A DNA stretch of 64,000 bases from JAGRCP01 sp942490705 (GTDB lineage Bacteria > Chloroflexota > Anaerolineae > Caldilineales > Caldilineaceae), in contig CALNXY010000009.1 of NCBI GenBank assembly GCA_942490705.1, forward strand, positions 1 through 64,000, read 5' to 3'. Shown in pieces: positions 9,342 to 18,263 of this stretch (positions within the stretch are counted from its first letter, which is position 1; every line of letters begins with the position of its first letter). Both the position numbers and the translations under genes were made by a program. A model generated the notes under the pieces. The model saw only the letters and a program-made list of their open reading frames with translations, searched no databases and was not told the origin of the DNA.

Positions 9342-11951
9342 CTACGGACCGGATGTGACAACCGGTAGGAAGATGCTGCGATCCAGATTAAGACTCGCCG
9401 GAGCCCGATTGAAGCCAGTGGTGCTGGAGGCCTGCAGCGGGAAGTTGGCGTCGTCCGGCAGCAGACCGATGGCGAAGACGTCAACGATGTCGCCATCGCT
9501 CAGCAGAAGCGCAGGCAGGTCAAGCGCCACGCTCGCGCAGTCGGTGCCGGCCAGCGCGATGAGCAAGTCGTAGGTGCCGGCAGCCAGCGGCAGATAGTCA
9601 GTCACCTGCGGATATTCGACACCCTCAAGAATGGCCGTGCCGTCGTCGGTGCAGATGTCAACGGCGGTACTGCCGGGGGTGTTGGCATCGGCAAAGGGCG
9701 CCAGGTGGCCGATGCGCACCAGGGCGCCGCTGTCAGCAGGCATGGTCTCGTCGACCAGCGGCAAGAGCGCCAGTTCCCAGTTGTTGGCGCCGCCGATGGC
9801 GGCGACGGTGTAGGCGCCGGCCGGGTCCAACGTCGCCTTGCCTTCGATGGCGACAACGTCAGTGCCGGTGGGGATGATCTGGATGGTCAATTCCACGCCA
9901 GACGGTAGCTGAACGCCATTGGCGATGTCGCCAAACTTCACGTCCTCCAACATGGCATCCACGCCTGCGCCGGTCACCTTCACCGTGACGCTGGTGGCGT
10001 CAACATCGGCGCCGAACGGGGCGAAGTGCGCTACGTTAACGCTGGCCGGGGCCAGATTGAAGCCGGTGGTGCTGGCAGGTTGCAGCGGGAAGTTGGCATC
10101 GTCCGGCAGCAGGCCGATGGCGAAGAGATCGACGATGTCGCCGTCGCTCAGCAGAAGGGCGGGCAGGTCAAGCGCCACGCTCTCGCAGTCGGTGCCGGCC
10201 AGCGCGATGAGCAAGTCGTAGGTGCCGGCAGCCAGCGGCAGATAGTCAGTCACCTGCGGATATTCGACACCCTCGAGAATGGCTGTGCCGTCATCGGTGC
10301 AGATGTCAACGGCGGTACTGCCGGGGGTGTTGGCATCGGCAAAGGGCGCCAGGTGGCCGATGCGCACCAGGGCGCCGCTGTCAGCAGGCATGGTCTCGTC
10401 GACCAGCGGCAAGAGCGCCAGTTCCCAGTTGTTGGCGCCGCCGATGGCGGCGACGGTGTAGGCGCCGGCCGGGTCCAACGTCGCCTTGCCTTCGATGGCG
10501 ACAACGTCAGTGCCGGTGGGGATGATCTGGATGGTCAATTCCACGCCAGACGGTAGCTGAACGCCATTGGCGATGTCGCCAAACTTCACATTCTCCAACA
10601 TGGCATCCACGCCTGCGCCGGTCACCTTCACCGTGACGCTGGTGGCGTCAACATCGGCGCCGAACGGGGCGAAGTGGGCCACGTTGACGGTGGCCGGGGC
10701 CAAAACATTCGCATCCCGAACGATCGCATCGACGGTAGCTTCGTTATCGTCGAAATTCGGACCGTTCAGATTTTCAAAAGCAACACCAGGCTGATCGTAG
10801 GGTGCGGCAGAGCTGGCATCAACTGAATGTGACACGAAGCCGAGGTGATCGCCACAGGCCTCCATGCCCTCCGTCACTTGGCCAAAGAGCGAATCGCTCA
10901 TGCCGGCACAATATTCACCGTCAGCATCGTCAGCGCCGTCGTCAACCGCAAAAACACAGACTCGATTTGACAGTTCGTCGAGTTCTAGGACGTTCCAGTT
11001 GTCCTGGTTTAGCGTCACGCTCTGTTTGTCGACCGTGACCTGTGCGTCAGCTTCCATATTGATCACGACGGGGCCATTCGGTTTGGTATTTAGCGTGACC
11101 CAGTAGCAGGCATAAGGATTGGGATCGCCGTCCTCATCTACATCTGTCACCGCAAATGACTCGGTGATTTGCACATTGGGGGCCGGGGCCAGATTGAAGC
11201 CGGTGGTGCTGGCGGCTTGCAGCGGGAAGTTGGCGTCGTCCGGCAGCAGACCGATGGCGAAGAGATCGACGATGTCGCCATCGCTCAGCAGAAGGGCGGG
11301 CAGATCCAACGCCACGCTCGCGCAGTCGGTGCCGGCCAGCGCGATGAGCAAGTCGTAGGTGCCGGCAGCCAGCGGCAGATAGTCGGTCACTTGCGGATAT
11401 TCGACACCCTCGAGAATGGCCGTGCCGTCATCGGTGCAGATGTCAACGGCGGTGCTGCCGGGGGTGTTGGCATCGGCAAAGGGCGCCAGGTGGCCGATGC
11501 GCACCAGGGCGCCGCTGTCAGCAGGCATGGTCTCGTCGACCAGCGGCAAGAGCGCCAGTTCCCAGTTGTTGGCGCCGCCGATGGCGGCGACGGTGTATGC
11601 GCCGGCCGGGTCCAACGTCGCCTTGCCTTCGATGGCGACAACATCAGTGCCGGTGGGGATGATCTGGATGGTCAATTCCACGCCAGACGGTAGCTGAACG
11701 CCATTGGCGATGTCGCCAAACTTCACGTTCTCCAACATGGCATCCACGCCTGCGCCGGTCACCTTCACCGTGACGCTGGTGGCGTCAACATCGGCGCCAA
11801 ATGGAGCAAAATGGGCGACATTGACTGTAGCCGGAGGGTGATCTTCGCCCTGGGCAAGCGCAGCACCGGTCAGTAGCATGAGAGTTACAAGGGCAAGCAG
11901 CAGACTCCTCATGTATACCAAATGGTGATTTGATCGGACAAACTGTTTCAT
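9342..11951 (-). CDS. Secreted protein with three DUF4397 modules and a Calx-beta-like insert
   Basis: ATG 11951 has AAGGAGAACGC just upstream and opens a signal peptide (MRSLLLALVTLMLLTGAALAQ within the first 35 residues). The 869-residue mature architecture is DUF4397 module 1 (about 40-255), an insert of about 163 residues, then modules 2 and 3 in tandem. Each module starts VNVAHFAPFGADVDATSV and ends TTGFNLAPA, and they are almost identical. The insert has the Calx-beta-like rhythm (NTKPNGPVVINMEADAQVTV, QDNWN, VFAVDDGADDADG, GFVSHSV). The tail SIFLPVVTSGP resembles the short C-terminal LPLV-type tail of many secreted Chloroflexota proteins. DUF4397 proteins are extracellular and of unknown function. 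A surface or adhesive role is only a guess. Confidence 0.88.
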   Translation of the reverse strand: MKQFVRSNHHLVYMRSLLLALVTLMLLTGAALAQGEDHPPATVNVAHFAPFGADVDATSVTVKVTGAGVDAMLENVKFGDIANGVQLPSGVELTIQIIPTGTDVVAIEGKATLDPAGAYTVAAIGGANNWELALLPLVDETMPADSGALVRIGHLAPFADANTPGSTAVDICTDDGTAILEGVEYPQVTDYLPLAAGTYDLLIALAGTDCASVALDLPALLLSDGDIVDLFAIGLLPDDANFPLQAASTTGFNLAPAPNVQITESFAVTDVDEDGDPNPYACYWVTLNTKPNGPVVINMEADAQVTVDKQSVTLNQDNWNVLELDELSNRVCVFAVDDGADDADGEYCAGMSDSLFGQVTEGMEACGDHLGFVSHSVDASSAAPYDQPGVAFENLNGPNFDDNEATVDAIVRDANVLAPATVNVAHFAPFGADVDATSVTVKVTGAGVDAMLENVKFGDIANGVQLPSGVELTIQIIPTGTDVVAIEGKATLDPAGAYTVAAIGGANNWELALLPLVDETMPADSGALVRIGHLAPFADANTPGSTAVDICTDDGTAILEGVEYPQVTDYLPLAAGTYDLLIALAGTDCESVALDLPALLLSDGDIVDLFAIGLLPDDANFPLQPASTTGFNLAPASVNVAHFAPFGADVDATSVTVKVTGAGVDAMLEDVKFGDIANGVQLPSGVELTIQIIPTGTDVVAIEGKATLDPAGAYTVAAIGGANNWELALLPLVDETMPADSGALVRIGHLAPFADANTPGSTAVDICTDDGTAILEGVEYPQVTDYLPLAAGTYDLLIALAGTDCASVALDLPALLLSDGDIVDVFAIGLLPDDANFPLQASSTTGFNRAPASLNLDRSIFLPVVTSGP
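9399..10046 (-). repeat. DUF4397 repeat unit 3 (648 bp)
   Basis: One of three nearly identical coding repeats inside the DUF4397 gene. The marker CAGCGG recurs at 9435 and 10083, giving a 648-bp (216-codon) period. Differences from unit 2 are few, for example GAAGACGTC versus GAAGAGATC near 9475. Confidence 0.85.
10047..10694 (-). repeat. DUF4397 repeat unit 2 (648 bp)
   Basis: Middle copy, directly adjacent to unit 3. It is separated from unit 1 by the 489-bp insert that encodes the Calx-beta-like domain. Confidence 0.85.
11184..11831 (-). repeat. DUF4397 repeat unit 1 (648 bp)
   Basis: Copy nearest the N-terminus. It matches units 2 and 3 almost base for base, but its first about 30 bases (near 11800-11831) carry several silent differences (AAATGGAGCAAAATGG against GAACGGGGCGAAGTGG). 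That marks the end of the homogenised tract. Confidence 0.85.
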
Positions 11952-12309
11952 GCGTTCTCCTTTGCACCTTGGTAGGTAAGGGTGCACTAACAAATAGCAA
12001 TGACGTCTAACATCAAGTCCTAATATATAACCTTACAGCAGATTACAGCTTCGCAAAGTAGGTTGTCACGCAATCATCTGTGCAAAATTTATACAAAAAA
12101 TTTACAAAACCTATCCGGAACGCCTACGAATAGCATTCGGTACCCCAAACAGCACCGATATTGGCAGGATTCTTGTCGGCGTTGTGGGGGGTATCAGTAC
12201 ATCAGATGATGCAGTCGGTTTGTCGCTGTGTGCGGGGTCGGTCTGGCGTGGGCGGGGGCTTATGACTGATGGGGGTTGCGTGCCGGAGCGTTCGAGGGAG
12301 TGGGCCCTT
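11952..12309. other. Intergenic; AT-rich promoter region of the DUF4397 gene
   Basis: The half next to the DUF4397 gene (about 12000-12115) is clearly AT-rich against the GC-rich surroundings. On the minus strand it includes a TATATT-like -10 near 12020, but I could not assign a convincing -35. The rest (12115-12309) holds no gene that I recognise. Confidence 0.45.
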
Positions 12310-13791
12310 TTATGGTTGAGGATTGTCTTGATCATGGTATTGCTCCGCCAAAGCTCCTAGGCGATCATGATGAGAGCGCATGTCGTGAACAGCAGCGGGA
12401 CGGGGAGCACAGCTGATTGATGCCTCGGGTCGCCATGCGTCGCGCACTTGACGCACGTCCGCATTGGCCAGAACGGCAGCGGCTTGGACGCAGGCGCCGC
12501 GTGCAGTCGCCTCTGCCGCATCCAGTAAAGCGACTGGTGAGCCCAACAGGTCGGCAAGCACCTGACGATAGGCCGGCGATTTGGCGCCGCCACCGGTCAC
12601 GACCACGCGGCCGTCAGCCGCCGCACCGGATTGCTGAATCACGGCCTGCCCTGCCACAAGGCCCAGCAACACGCCTTCAAAAGCGGCCAGTGCCAACTGC
12701 TCCCGCGAGGTTTCGTTGTCCAAATTGGCCATCAGGCCACGGGCAAGCGGTCGATTGGGCGACCGCTCACCGTCAAAGTAGGCAGCCAATAGCGGTCTTT
12801 CCCGATCCATGGGCGCAGCCAAAGCCAACTCAGCAAGCTCGGCATGACCGACACCCAGCCACCGTGCGAAGGTATCCGTCACCTTGGTCGCATTGAGCGT
12901 GCAGACCAGCGGCAAATAGCCGCCCGCGGCATCGGCTACACCATTCACGATACCAGTGAAGTCCGCAACGGGTGTTGGCGACACGGCCATCACAACGCCA
13001 GACGTGCCCAGGCTGTAGAGCACTTCACCCTCTGCCAGCCCCAGACCCAAAGCGCCGGCGTGTTGATCGCCCGCGCCCGGTCCAACGATAACGTCCGGGC
13101 GCAACCCCAGTTCATTGGCAACGCTGGGCAGTAGATTGCCTGCCGCCTCGCTCGGCCCCAGCACGGTCGGCACGATGGCGTCCCAAGCCAAATCCGGACT
13201 AATTAGTTCCGCCAGCAGCTGTTCCTGCCAAAGGCCGTCAACTCCGTAGAAACCAGTTCCGGACGCGTCCGATCTGTCAGTCACGTGTCGACCGGTCAGT
13301 CGATAGGTGAGCCAGTCGTGCGGAACGCACACGTGCTTTAGACGACGCAGGTGCTCAGGTTCATTCTCGGCGACCCACGCCAACTTGGTGATCGTGAACG
13401 CAGCCGTAGGTACAGAGCCGACCGTACGGATCCAGTATTCAGTGCCGAAACGGTCCACCATGGCAGTCGCTTGCGCCGCAGATGTCGTATCATTCCACAG
13501 CTTGACGGGGCGCAAGACATCGCCCCGTTCATCCATTAAGACAAGACCATGACACTGGGCGCCGACGCTGATCGCATCGATCGCGCCGGCCGGCTGGCCG
13601 CTGGCCTCGAGCGCATTGTGTAACGCACGCGCAAATGCAAGCCACCACTCCTCTGGCCGATGCTCACTGACCGGCGGATAAGTTGCCGAATGGGGGCTCT
13701 TGCCTGTGCCAAGCAACTCCGCGGTATCAACGTCTCGCAATTCGACTGTGCATGATTGTGTCGAGCTGTCTACGCCTGCGACAATGGGCAT
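12310..13791 (-). CDS. xylB: FGGY-family sugar kinase, xylulokinase-like
   Basis: A 493-residue FGGY kinase starting MPIVAGVDSSTQSCTVELRD at ATG 13791, with GGGGAG about 11 bases upstream. The N-terminal phosphate loop (GVDSSTQS) and the xylulokinase-like QCHGLVLMD (about residue 80) are present. So are VCVPHDWLTYRLTG (about 160), GAGDQHAGALGLG (about 260), the second phosphate motif LGTSGVVMA and the ATP-site VVTGGGAKSPAYRQVLADLLG (about 400). Xylulokinases phosphorylate D-xylulose to the 5-phosphate, but FGGY specificity cannot be read safely from sequence. It is last in a minus-strand sugar locus 38 bases after the ABC ATPase. The SIS-type hexuloisomerase upstream leaves open that the real substrate is a ketohexose. 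Confidence 0.85.
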   Translation of the reverse strand: MPIVAGVDSSTQSCTVELRDVDTAELLGTGKSPHSATYPPVSEHRPEEWWLAFARALHNALEASGQPAGAIDAISVGAQCHGLVLMDERGDVLRPVKLWNDTTSAAQATAMVDRFGTEYWIRTVGSVPTAAFTITKLAWVAENEPEHLRRLKHVCVPHDWLTYRLTGRHVTDRSDASGTGFYGVDGLWQEQLLAELISPDLAWDAIVPTVLGPSEAAGNLLPSVANELGLRPDVIVGPGAGDQHAGALGLGLAEGEVLYSLGTSGVVMAVSPTPVADFTGIVNGVADAAGGYLPLVCTLNATKVTDTFARWLGVGHAELAELALAAPMDRERPLLAAYFDGERSPNRPLARGLMANLDNETSREQLALAAFEGVLLGLVAGQAVIQQSGAAADGRVVVTGGGAKSPAYRQVLADLLGSPVALLDAAEATARGACVQAAAVLANADVRQVRDAWRPEASISCAPRPAAVHDMRSHHDRLGALAEQYHDQDNPQP

Positions 13792-13829
13792 CTCAGTAAT
13801 AACTCCCCAACTTATCGTAACAATTCGAG

Positions 13830-14615
13830 CTAAAGGACATCGGTAATGGCAAGCGCACCGGTAATGTGACCGACGATCTCCTGCGGAGTGGTCTCTGCAC
13901 AAACGAGATCCGCGACTTTCCGCCCCTGCCGGAGAACCACGATCCGATCTGCAATTCGATACACATGTTGCATGTTGTGACTGATGACAAGCAACGGCAA
14001 CCCTTGTTCGCGTAGACGCTCAAGCAAGCTGAGGACCTGCTCGGATTCTTCCACGCCCAACGCCGCGGTCGGCTCATCCAGCAACAAAAGTTTTTTGCCC
14101 CAAAAGACGGTGCGCCCGATCGCCACGGCCTGGCGCTGTCCGCCGGACATGCTGGCGACTGGCACAGACGGGTCAGGGATCTTGATATGCAGGCTCTCCA
14201 GAGCCTCCGTTGCTTCCTGGCGCATGCCTTTCAAGTCGAGCCAATTGAACATTCGCCCCAACCAACCGCCTGACAGTTCCTCGCGTCCCAAAAAGAGGTT
14301 GCCCGCTACATCGAGTTCATCGACCAAACCAAGGTGCTGATAGACTGTCTCGATTCCCATCTCACGGGCATCAGCCGGGTCGGAAAAACGGACGGATTGA
14401 CCATCGATGAGAATGCTCCCATCCGATGGCTGATGCACGCCCGATATGCACTTGATCAACGTAGATTTGCCTGCGCCGTTGTCACCGACGAGGCCGACGA
14501 TTTCGCCGGAATGGACCTCCATGGAGATGTCCACCAGCGCCTCGATGGCGCCAAAGTGCTTGGAGACGTTTCTGACTTGTAATACGGCTTGTTTGTCCGT
14601 GTTGGCGTCTTGCAT
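13830..14615 (-). CDS. Sugar ABC transporter ATP-binding protein (single-NBD, CUT2-type)
   Basis: A 261-residue ATPase with Walker A GDNGAGKST (about residue 42), Q-loop YQHLGLVDELDV, signature SGGQRQAVAIGR (about 155), Walker B KLLLLDEPTAALG (about 175) and switch His in VISHNMQHVY. It has one nucleotide-binding domain, not the double domain of RbsA/XylG, so it must dimerise, as FrcA-type ATPases do. It powers import of a monosaccharide together with the permease (16258-17280) and binding protein (14963-16093). The start at 14615 lacks a strong ribosome binding site. A hairpin-rich 347-bp gap separates it from the binding-protein gene, which suggests lower expression than the binding protein. 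Confidence 0.9.
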   Translation of the reverse strand: MQDANTDKQAVLQVRNVSKHFGAIEALVDISMEVHSGEIVGLVGDNGAGKSTLIKCISGVHQPSDGSILIDGQSVRFSDPADAREMGIETVYQHLGLVDELDVAGNLFLGREELSGGWLGRMFNWLDLKGMRQEATEALESLHIKIPDPSVPVASMSGGQRQAVAIGRTVFWGKKLLLLDEPTAALGVEESEQVLSLLERLREQGLPLLVISHNMQHVYRIADRIVVLRQGRKVADLVCAETTPQEIVGHITGALAITDVL

Positions 14616-14702
14616 GGCGATATATTCTCACTCAGGGTTACGGGGACTGGACTACAGGGGCGCCAAATGCAATCTGAGCCATTGTAGCGCGCCGGCGGTC
14701 GG

Positions 14703-14740
14703 AAGGCGCAGCGTTGTGCTGACAGACAACGCTGCGCCTT
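14703..14740 (-). terminator. Hairpin between binding-protein and ATPase genes
   Basis: A perfect 15-bp inverted repeat (AAGGCGCAGCGTTGT at 14703-14717, complement at 14726-14740) with an 8-base loop and no real T tract on the minus strand. It more likely stabilises mRNA or attenuates transcription than ends it fully. Confidence 0.55.
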
Positions 14741-14916
14741 CTTGATGTTTGCGTACGGTGTGACAGCCACTGTTCGGACAGTCGCCTGTCCATTCGCTTG
14801 TTTGAAGCAGTGATTGTCACAATCGACTAAGCCTGGTTAGCGGGCAGAGGTCGAGCTAGTGCATCGGCAATCTTTATTTGGCAAGTCTAAGAACTTGTTC
14901 TTGCCGATGCATTTAG

Positions 14917-14961
14917 GTTCCGCCACAGAAAAACGGGTCGTCCGTTCAAGATTGGCGGAAC
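14917..14961 (-). terminator. Hairpin one base after the binding-protein stop codon
   Basis: A 9-bp arm (GTTCCGCCA at 14917-14925, complement at 14953-14961) encloses a second 5-bp stem (AACGG/CCGTT). It lies immediately 3' of the stop at 14963-14965. Such structures after binding-protein genes typically protect that part of the message. A further 11-bp inverted pair (TGCATCGGCAA, 14860-14870 and 14901-14911) lies just beyond. Confidence 0.55.
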
Positions 14962-14962
14962 A

Positions 14963-16093
14963 CTAGTCGCCGCTTGCTCCGATCTGCTCCATGCCGGCTT
15001 CCCACATCTCTTCCGGGATCAGATCGCGGAAGCCGGGCTGATCGAGAATGGCCAGCGGCACATTCGCAAAAGCCGCCTCGCAGGAGTCTACGATGGGCAT
15101 GTCAGTGTAGCTCAGTTCCGGAATCTGGTCAGCGTCGCCGGCGCGATGGAGCATGAGCGCTTCGGCCGCCAGTCGTCCCATGTCACGTGGATCTCGGAAG
15201 GGGGCGACGCCGATATCGCGGCGACAGATTGCGGCCAATTCATCCAGCACACCGCCCATACCAATCACGACGACATCTTCCAGCCGATTCTGCAGCTGTA
15301 GCGACTCCATGATTCCCAAAGCTGTGTTGCTGTTCATGCCTACAGCCAGATCTAGATCCGGGTGCGCCGTGGCCACGGTTTCGGCCAAGTTGAATGCTCT
15401 TTCTCGGTTGAAGTCTGCAAAGACTTCTTCAACAACTTCATAGGTGATGCCACATTCGGCGACCGCTTCGTCGAGTCCCTGTAGAACGCCGTTGCCGCGC
15501 GCTTGCGAGATTTCGGATGCCGCAGGTCCCCAGAACATGGCGACCTCAAAATTGTCCACACCCTCTTCGCAGAACTGTTGTCCAGCCCAGTTTCCTGAGC
15601 GGCGTCCCATTTCTCCGTGATCATAGATGACCCACGTCAGGGGGTCGATGTCGAAACCGTCGGCTGGCGGCGGATAGTCGGTCATAATGATGTTGGCGCC
15701 GGCTTCACCCAGTTCGACCAGTCGCGGTTGATTGAGTTCGAAGGAGGTCGGTCCGAAAACGAGATAGTCCGGTTGCGCGGCGAGCAGGTCGGACAGGATT
15801 CTGTCCATGCCCTCATGGTCGCTACTGTCACGTGGCGCCGCCGCAGTGATCTCGTAATTCACGCCGTTTTCTTGCAGCGTGTCTTCAAAACCGATATAGA
15901 GCTGTCCAAACAAGTCGGTCACATCGCGCGTGTGGGAGACAAACGCAATTGAGATGGGCTCATCGTCGGCTGCGGCCTCAGCGGCCCCAGCGTCTGTGTC
16001 AGATTCCGCGGGCATGGCTGGCGCAACGCAAGCCGATAGTGCCAGTATGCCGACCAGCAACACGAACAGCGAAAGCATCCGTCGGGTTATCAT
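14963..16093 (-). CDS. Sugar ABC transporter substrate-binding lipoprotein (CUT2/RbsB-like)
   Basis: Start ATG 16093 follows AAAGGAGAACCCA and opens a lipoprotein signal (MLSLFVLLVGILALSAC), so the protein is tethered outside the membrane. The 376 residues have the periplasmic-binding-protein type I pattern: PISIAFVSHTRDV at the start of lobe 1, LLAAQPDYLVFGPTSFELNQP, then lobe 2 with AMFWGPAASEISQARGNGVLQGLDEA and DLDLAVGMNSNTALGIMESL. An Asp/Glu/Ala-rich linker follows the lipobox, as is common in this group. It delivers a monosaccharide to the adjacent permease. The permease gene starts upstream and lies 164 bases away. The ligand is unknown; a pentose or ketose is suggested by context only. 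Confidence 0.88.
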   Translation of the reverse strand: MITRRMLSLFVLLVGILALSACVAPAMPAESDTDAGAAEAAADDEPISIAFVSHTRDVTDLFGQLYIGFEDTLQENGVNYEITAAAPRDSSDHEGMDRILSDLLAAQPDYLVFGPTSFELNQPRLVELGEAGANIIMTDYPPPADGFDIDPLTWVIYDHGEMGRRSGNWAGQQFCEEGVDNFEVAMFWGPAASEISQARGNGVLQGLDEAVAECGITYEVVEEVFADFNRERAFNLAETVATAHPDLDLAVGMNSNTALGIMESLQLQNRLEDVVVIGMGGVLDELAAICRRDIGVAPFRDPRDMGRLAAEALMLHRAGDADQIPELSYTDMPIVDSCEAAFANVPLAILDQPGFRDLIPEEMWEAGMEQIGASGD

Positions 16094-16257
16094 TGGGTTC
16101 TCCTTTGAACAGATCTGAACCACATTACAAGGGTAAACAAATGGACGGGGGAGCTAAGTCAGCTCCCTGCTACATGGCCTCCTTTCAGTCGCAGCTTACG
16201 TCTGAACTTAATCGCTGCTAAAGACTGCCGTAGACAAATGGATGGTTGTTCGCGCCA

Positions 16258-17280
16258 TCAAATGCGTGTGGAAGCCTTTTGGCGAGAAATCTGTACGGAT
16301 ACGGCGAAAATGATAAGCAGTCCCAAGAAGATCTGCTGCCAGAAGAAACCCAGTCCGGCAAGCAGCAGCCCGTTCTCCAACACGCCGATCAACAACATGC
16401 CGAGCACCGTGCCAACTATTGAACCTTTCCCGCCAAACAGACTCGTACCACCAAGAACGACGCCGGCGATCACGTGTAATTCCATGCCCTGACCAATCGA
16501 CGGGTGTGCGGCGTTTAGGCGCCCCATCAACATCAGGCCGCCCAGACCGACCAGCAAACCCTGGAAGGCAAAGATGATGGTCTTCCAGCGATTCACATTG
16601 ATGCCGGCCAGTCGCGCTGCATCCTCATTGCCGCCAATGGCCGTGCAATAGCGGCCAAAACGCGTGAAGCGCAGTAGAAGGCTGCCTAGACCGGCGACAC
16701 TTAGCGCAATGATGACCGGTACGGGGACCGGACCCACCATTCCTTGGCCAAGATAGACAATCGGCTCGGGAAAGCCAACGTGATAGTCACCCTGCATAAA
16801 CTCTTGCACAATGCCCCGATAGGTAACCAGGGTGCCCAATGTGGCCAGAAGCGCGGGCACGCCGAGGCGCGTGACAATCAAGCCATTGATCGTTCCAAAG
16901 AGAATGCCGAGCGTGAACGCCATGAGAACGGCAATGATCACAGAGCCGTCGGCAGCAAGATAGGTGCCCGTCAGTCCGACGATGAGCGCCATCATCGAGC
17001 CGACAGACAAGTCAATATTTGCCGATGTGATAACGAATGTCTGGCCGACGCCAATCACAATGAAGACCGAGGCCGTCCGCATGATGTTGAAGAGATTGGC
17101 CGGCGTCAGAAATTTGTCAGTGGCGAGGGTTAGCGCCAACATGATCAGGAGCAGTGGCAGGATCAGAAAATTGACTCGTTCGAAAGGTTGGTAGATTCGG
17201 CGCAGTGCACTCGTGATGCGATCCCAAGCGGAGGATGTCTCGTTTTCGGTTGGGGTTTCAACTGAGGTCTTCTGCGTCAT
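16258..17280 (-). CDS. Sugar ABC transporter permease (BPD_transp_2/RbsC-like)
   Basis: A 340-residue membrane protein beginning MTQKTSVETPTENETSSAWD after a clear AGGAGAAGTGCG site. About nine hydrophobic segments are visible. It has the RbsC/XylH-type signatures VIGVGQTFVITSANIDLSVGSMM (within residues 75-100), GTINGLIVTRLGVPALLATLGT (about 130-150), and the coupling-loop region TAIGGNEDAARLAGINVNRWK (about 215-235) that contacts the ATPase. RLNAAHPSIGQGMELHVIAGVVLGGTSLFGG follows. It forms the channel for the sugar bound by the lipoprotein encoded next to it. Confidence 0.92.
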   Translation of the reverse strand: MTQKTSVETPTENETSSAWDRITSALRRIYQPFERVNFLILPLLLIMLALTLATDKFLTPANLFNIMRTASVFIVIGVGQTFVITSANIDLSVGSMMALIVGLTGTYLAADGSVIIAVLMAFTLGILFGTINGLIVTRLGVPALLATLGTLVTYRGIVQEFMQGDYHVGFPEPIVYLGQGMVGPVPVPVIIALSVAGLGSLLLRFTRFGRYCTAIGGNEDAARLAGINVNRWKTIIFAFQGLLVGLGGLMLMGRLNAAHPSIGQGMELHVIAGVVLGGTSLFGGKGSIVGTVLGMLLIGVLENGLLLAGLGFFWQQIFLGLLIIFAVSVQISRQKASTRI

Positions 17281-17524
17281 CGCACTTCTCCTGAAGTCCG
17301 TGTTACGTGACCAAACATGCGTATGGCGCCGGCTTGTTGCAGGGCCGAAAGTCTAGCTGGCAGATGCGTGAATTTTTGGGGGAGAGCGTCTTGGCGGCAG
17401 GTGGGCGTTGTCTATCACTTGGTGACGACGCTGCTTTGTCTGCCTGTTGGTGCGAACCATAGCATCGCTCATCTGATCTGTCAATCGTTTGGGAATTGCG
17501 CCCGCAATTGGGTGTGTGGCCCAT

Positions 17525-18085
17525 CTATTCCAGATTTGCATGCCGTAAAAAGGCGTTTGCGTCATCTAGATCGAGCTGATCCATGATCAAGAGCGACAGT
17601 GTGTCGAGCAATATGAGCATTGTTTGCTCGAAGAGCGATGCCATGGGCTGAACCGAGGCCGTCCGGGACACAATATCCGCTTTGGGGGTTGGCGCTGAAA
17701 TTGCCAGAACCTGATCCGCCATACTGGCCAGCGGTGACTTGTCGGCCGCCGTGATGAGCGCAAAGCGTGCGCCCTGCTCCTGTGCAGTTTGGGCAAAGGT
17801 GCGCAGACTGGCCGTTGCGCCCGAAGCAGAACCGATGATCAGCAGGTCGCCGGCGCGAATCGCCGGCGTCGTCACATAGCCGACTACATGAGCCCCGAAC
17901 CCTAAATGCATGAGTCGCATGGCGAAGCCGCGCATGATGAGGCCGGAACGCCCCGAACCGGCCACGAAGACTCGTTCGGCGTTCAGAATATTGTCGATCA
18001 ATGCCTGGCTAGACTGTTCATCGATTTCAGAGAGAGTCGACGTTAACTCCGCCAGGATCTGATTGAAGTAGGTGTGAAGCTGCAT
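17525..18085 (-). CDS. hxlB: SIS-domain protein, 6-phospho-3-hexuloisomerase-like
   Basis: This 186-residue protein is a single SIS domain of the size typical for 6-phospho-3-hexuloisomerase (PHI/HxlB). It shows VFVAGSGRSGLIMRGFAMRLMHLGF (about residues 38-62), TTPAIRAGDLLIIGSASGATASL and the C-terminal QPMASLFEQTMLILLDTLSLLIM characteristic of PHI, with the Glu of LFEQ. PHI interconverts D-arabino-3-hexulose 6-phosphate and fructose 6-phosphate. No hexulose-phosphate synthase is in the window, so formaldehyde fixation is not implied. Beside a kinase and a sugar transporter, it more likely isomerises a phosphorylated ketohexose taken from outside. The start at 18085 has AAAGGGAGCA upstream. 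Confidence 0.8.
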   Translation of the reverse strand: MQLHTYFNQILAELTSTLSEIDEQSSQALIDNILNAERVFVAGSGRSGLIMRGFAMRLMHLGFGAHVVGYVTTPAIRAGDLLIIGSASGATASLRTFAQTAQEQGARFALITAADKSPLASMADQVLAISAPTPKADIVSRTASVQPMASLFEQTMLILLDTLSLLIMDQLDLDDANAFLRHANLE

Positions 18086-18141
18086 TGCTCCCTTTCATTG
18101 GCAGCACCTGCGATGGCACGTAATCCGGTCGTCATCACAGG

Positions 18142-18190
18142 GCCAGACAGCTGTCGTCGAGGCAGGTCGGCTTGGCGACAGCTGTCTGGC
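18142..18190. promoter_or_regulatory. Paired palindromes between aldo/keto reductase and hxlB genes
   Basis: GCCAGACAGCTGTCG (18142-18156) is perfectly inverted at 18176-18190. Each arm itself contains the 10-bp palindrome GACAGCTGTC (18146-18155 and 18177-18186), centred 31 bp apart, about three helical turns. That favours a double operator upstream of hxlB over a plain terminator, although a 15-bp hairpin could also form after the aldo/keto reductase gene. Confidence 0.5.
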
Positions 18191-18263
18191 TAAGGTCTTC
18201 AATTTGCTTTGGATAAGACCTACGGTAACTGGATTCGACAGTTTTTGCAACAGCGCCTTAATT

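Noticed and set aside
9399..11831. Repeats considered as a CRISPR or satellite array
   Set aside because: The 648-bp units are in-frame protein domains, not short repeats with unique spacers.
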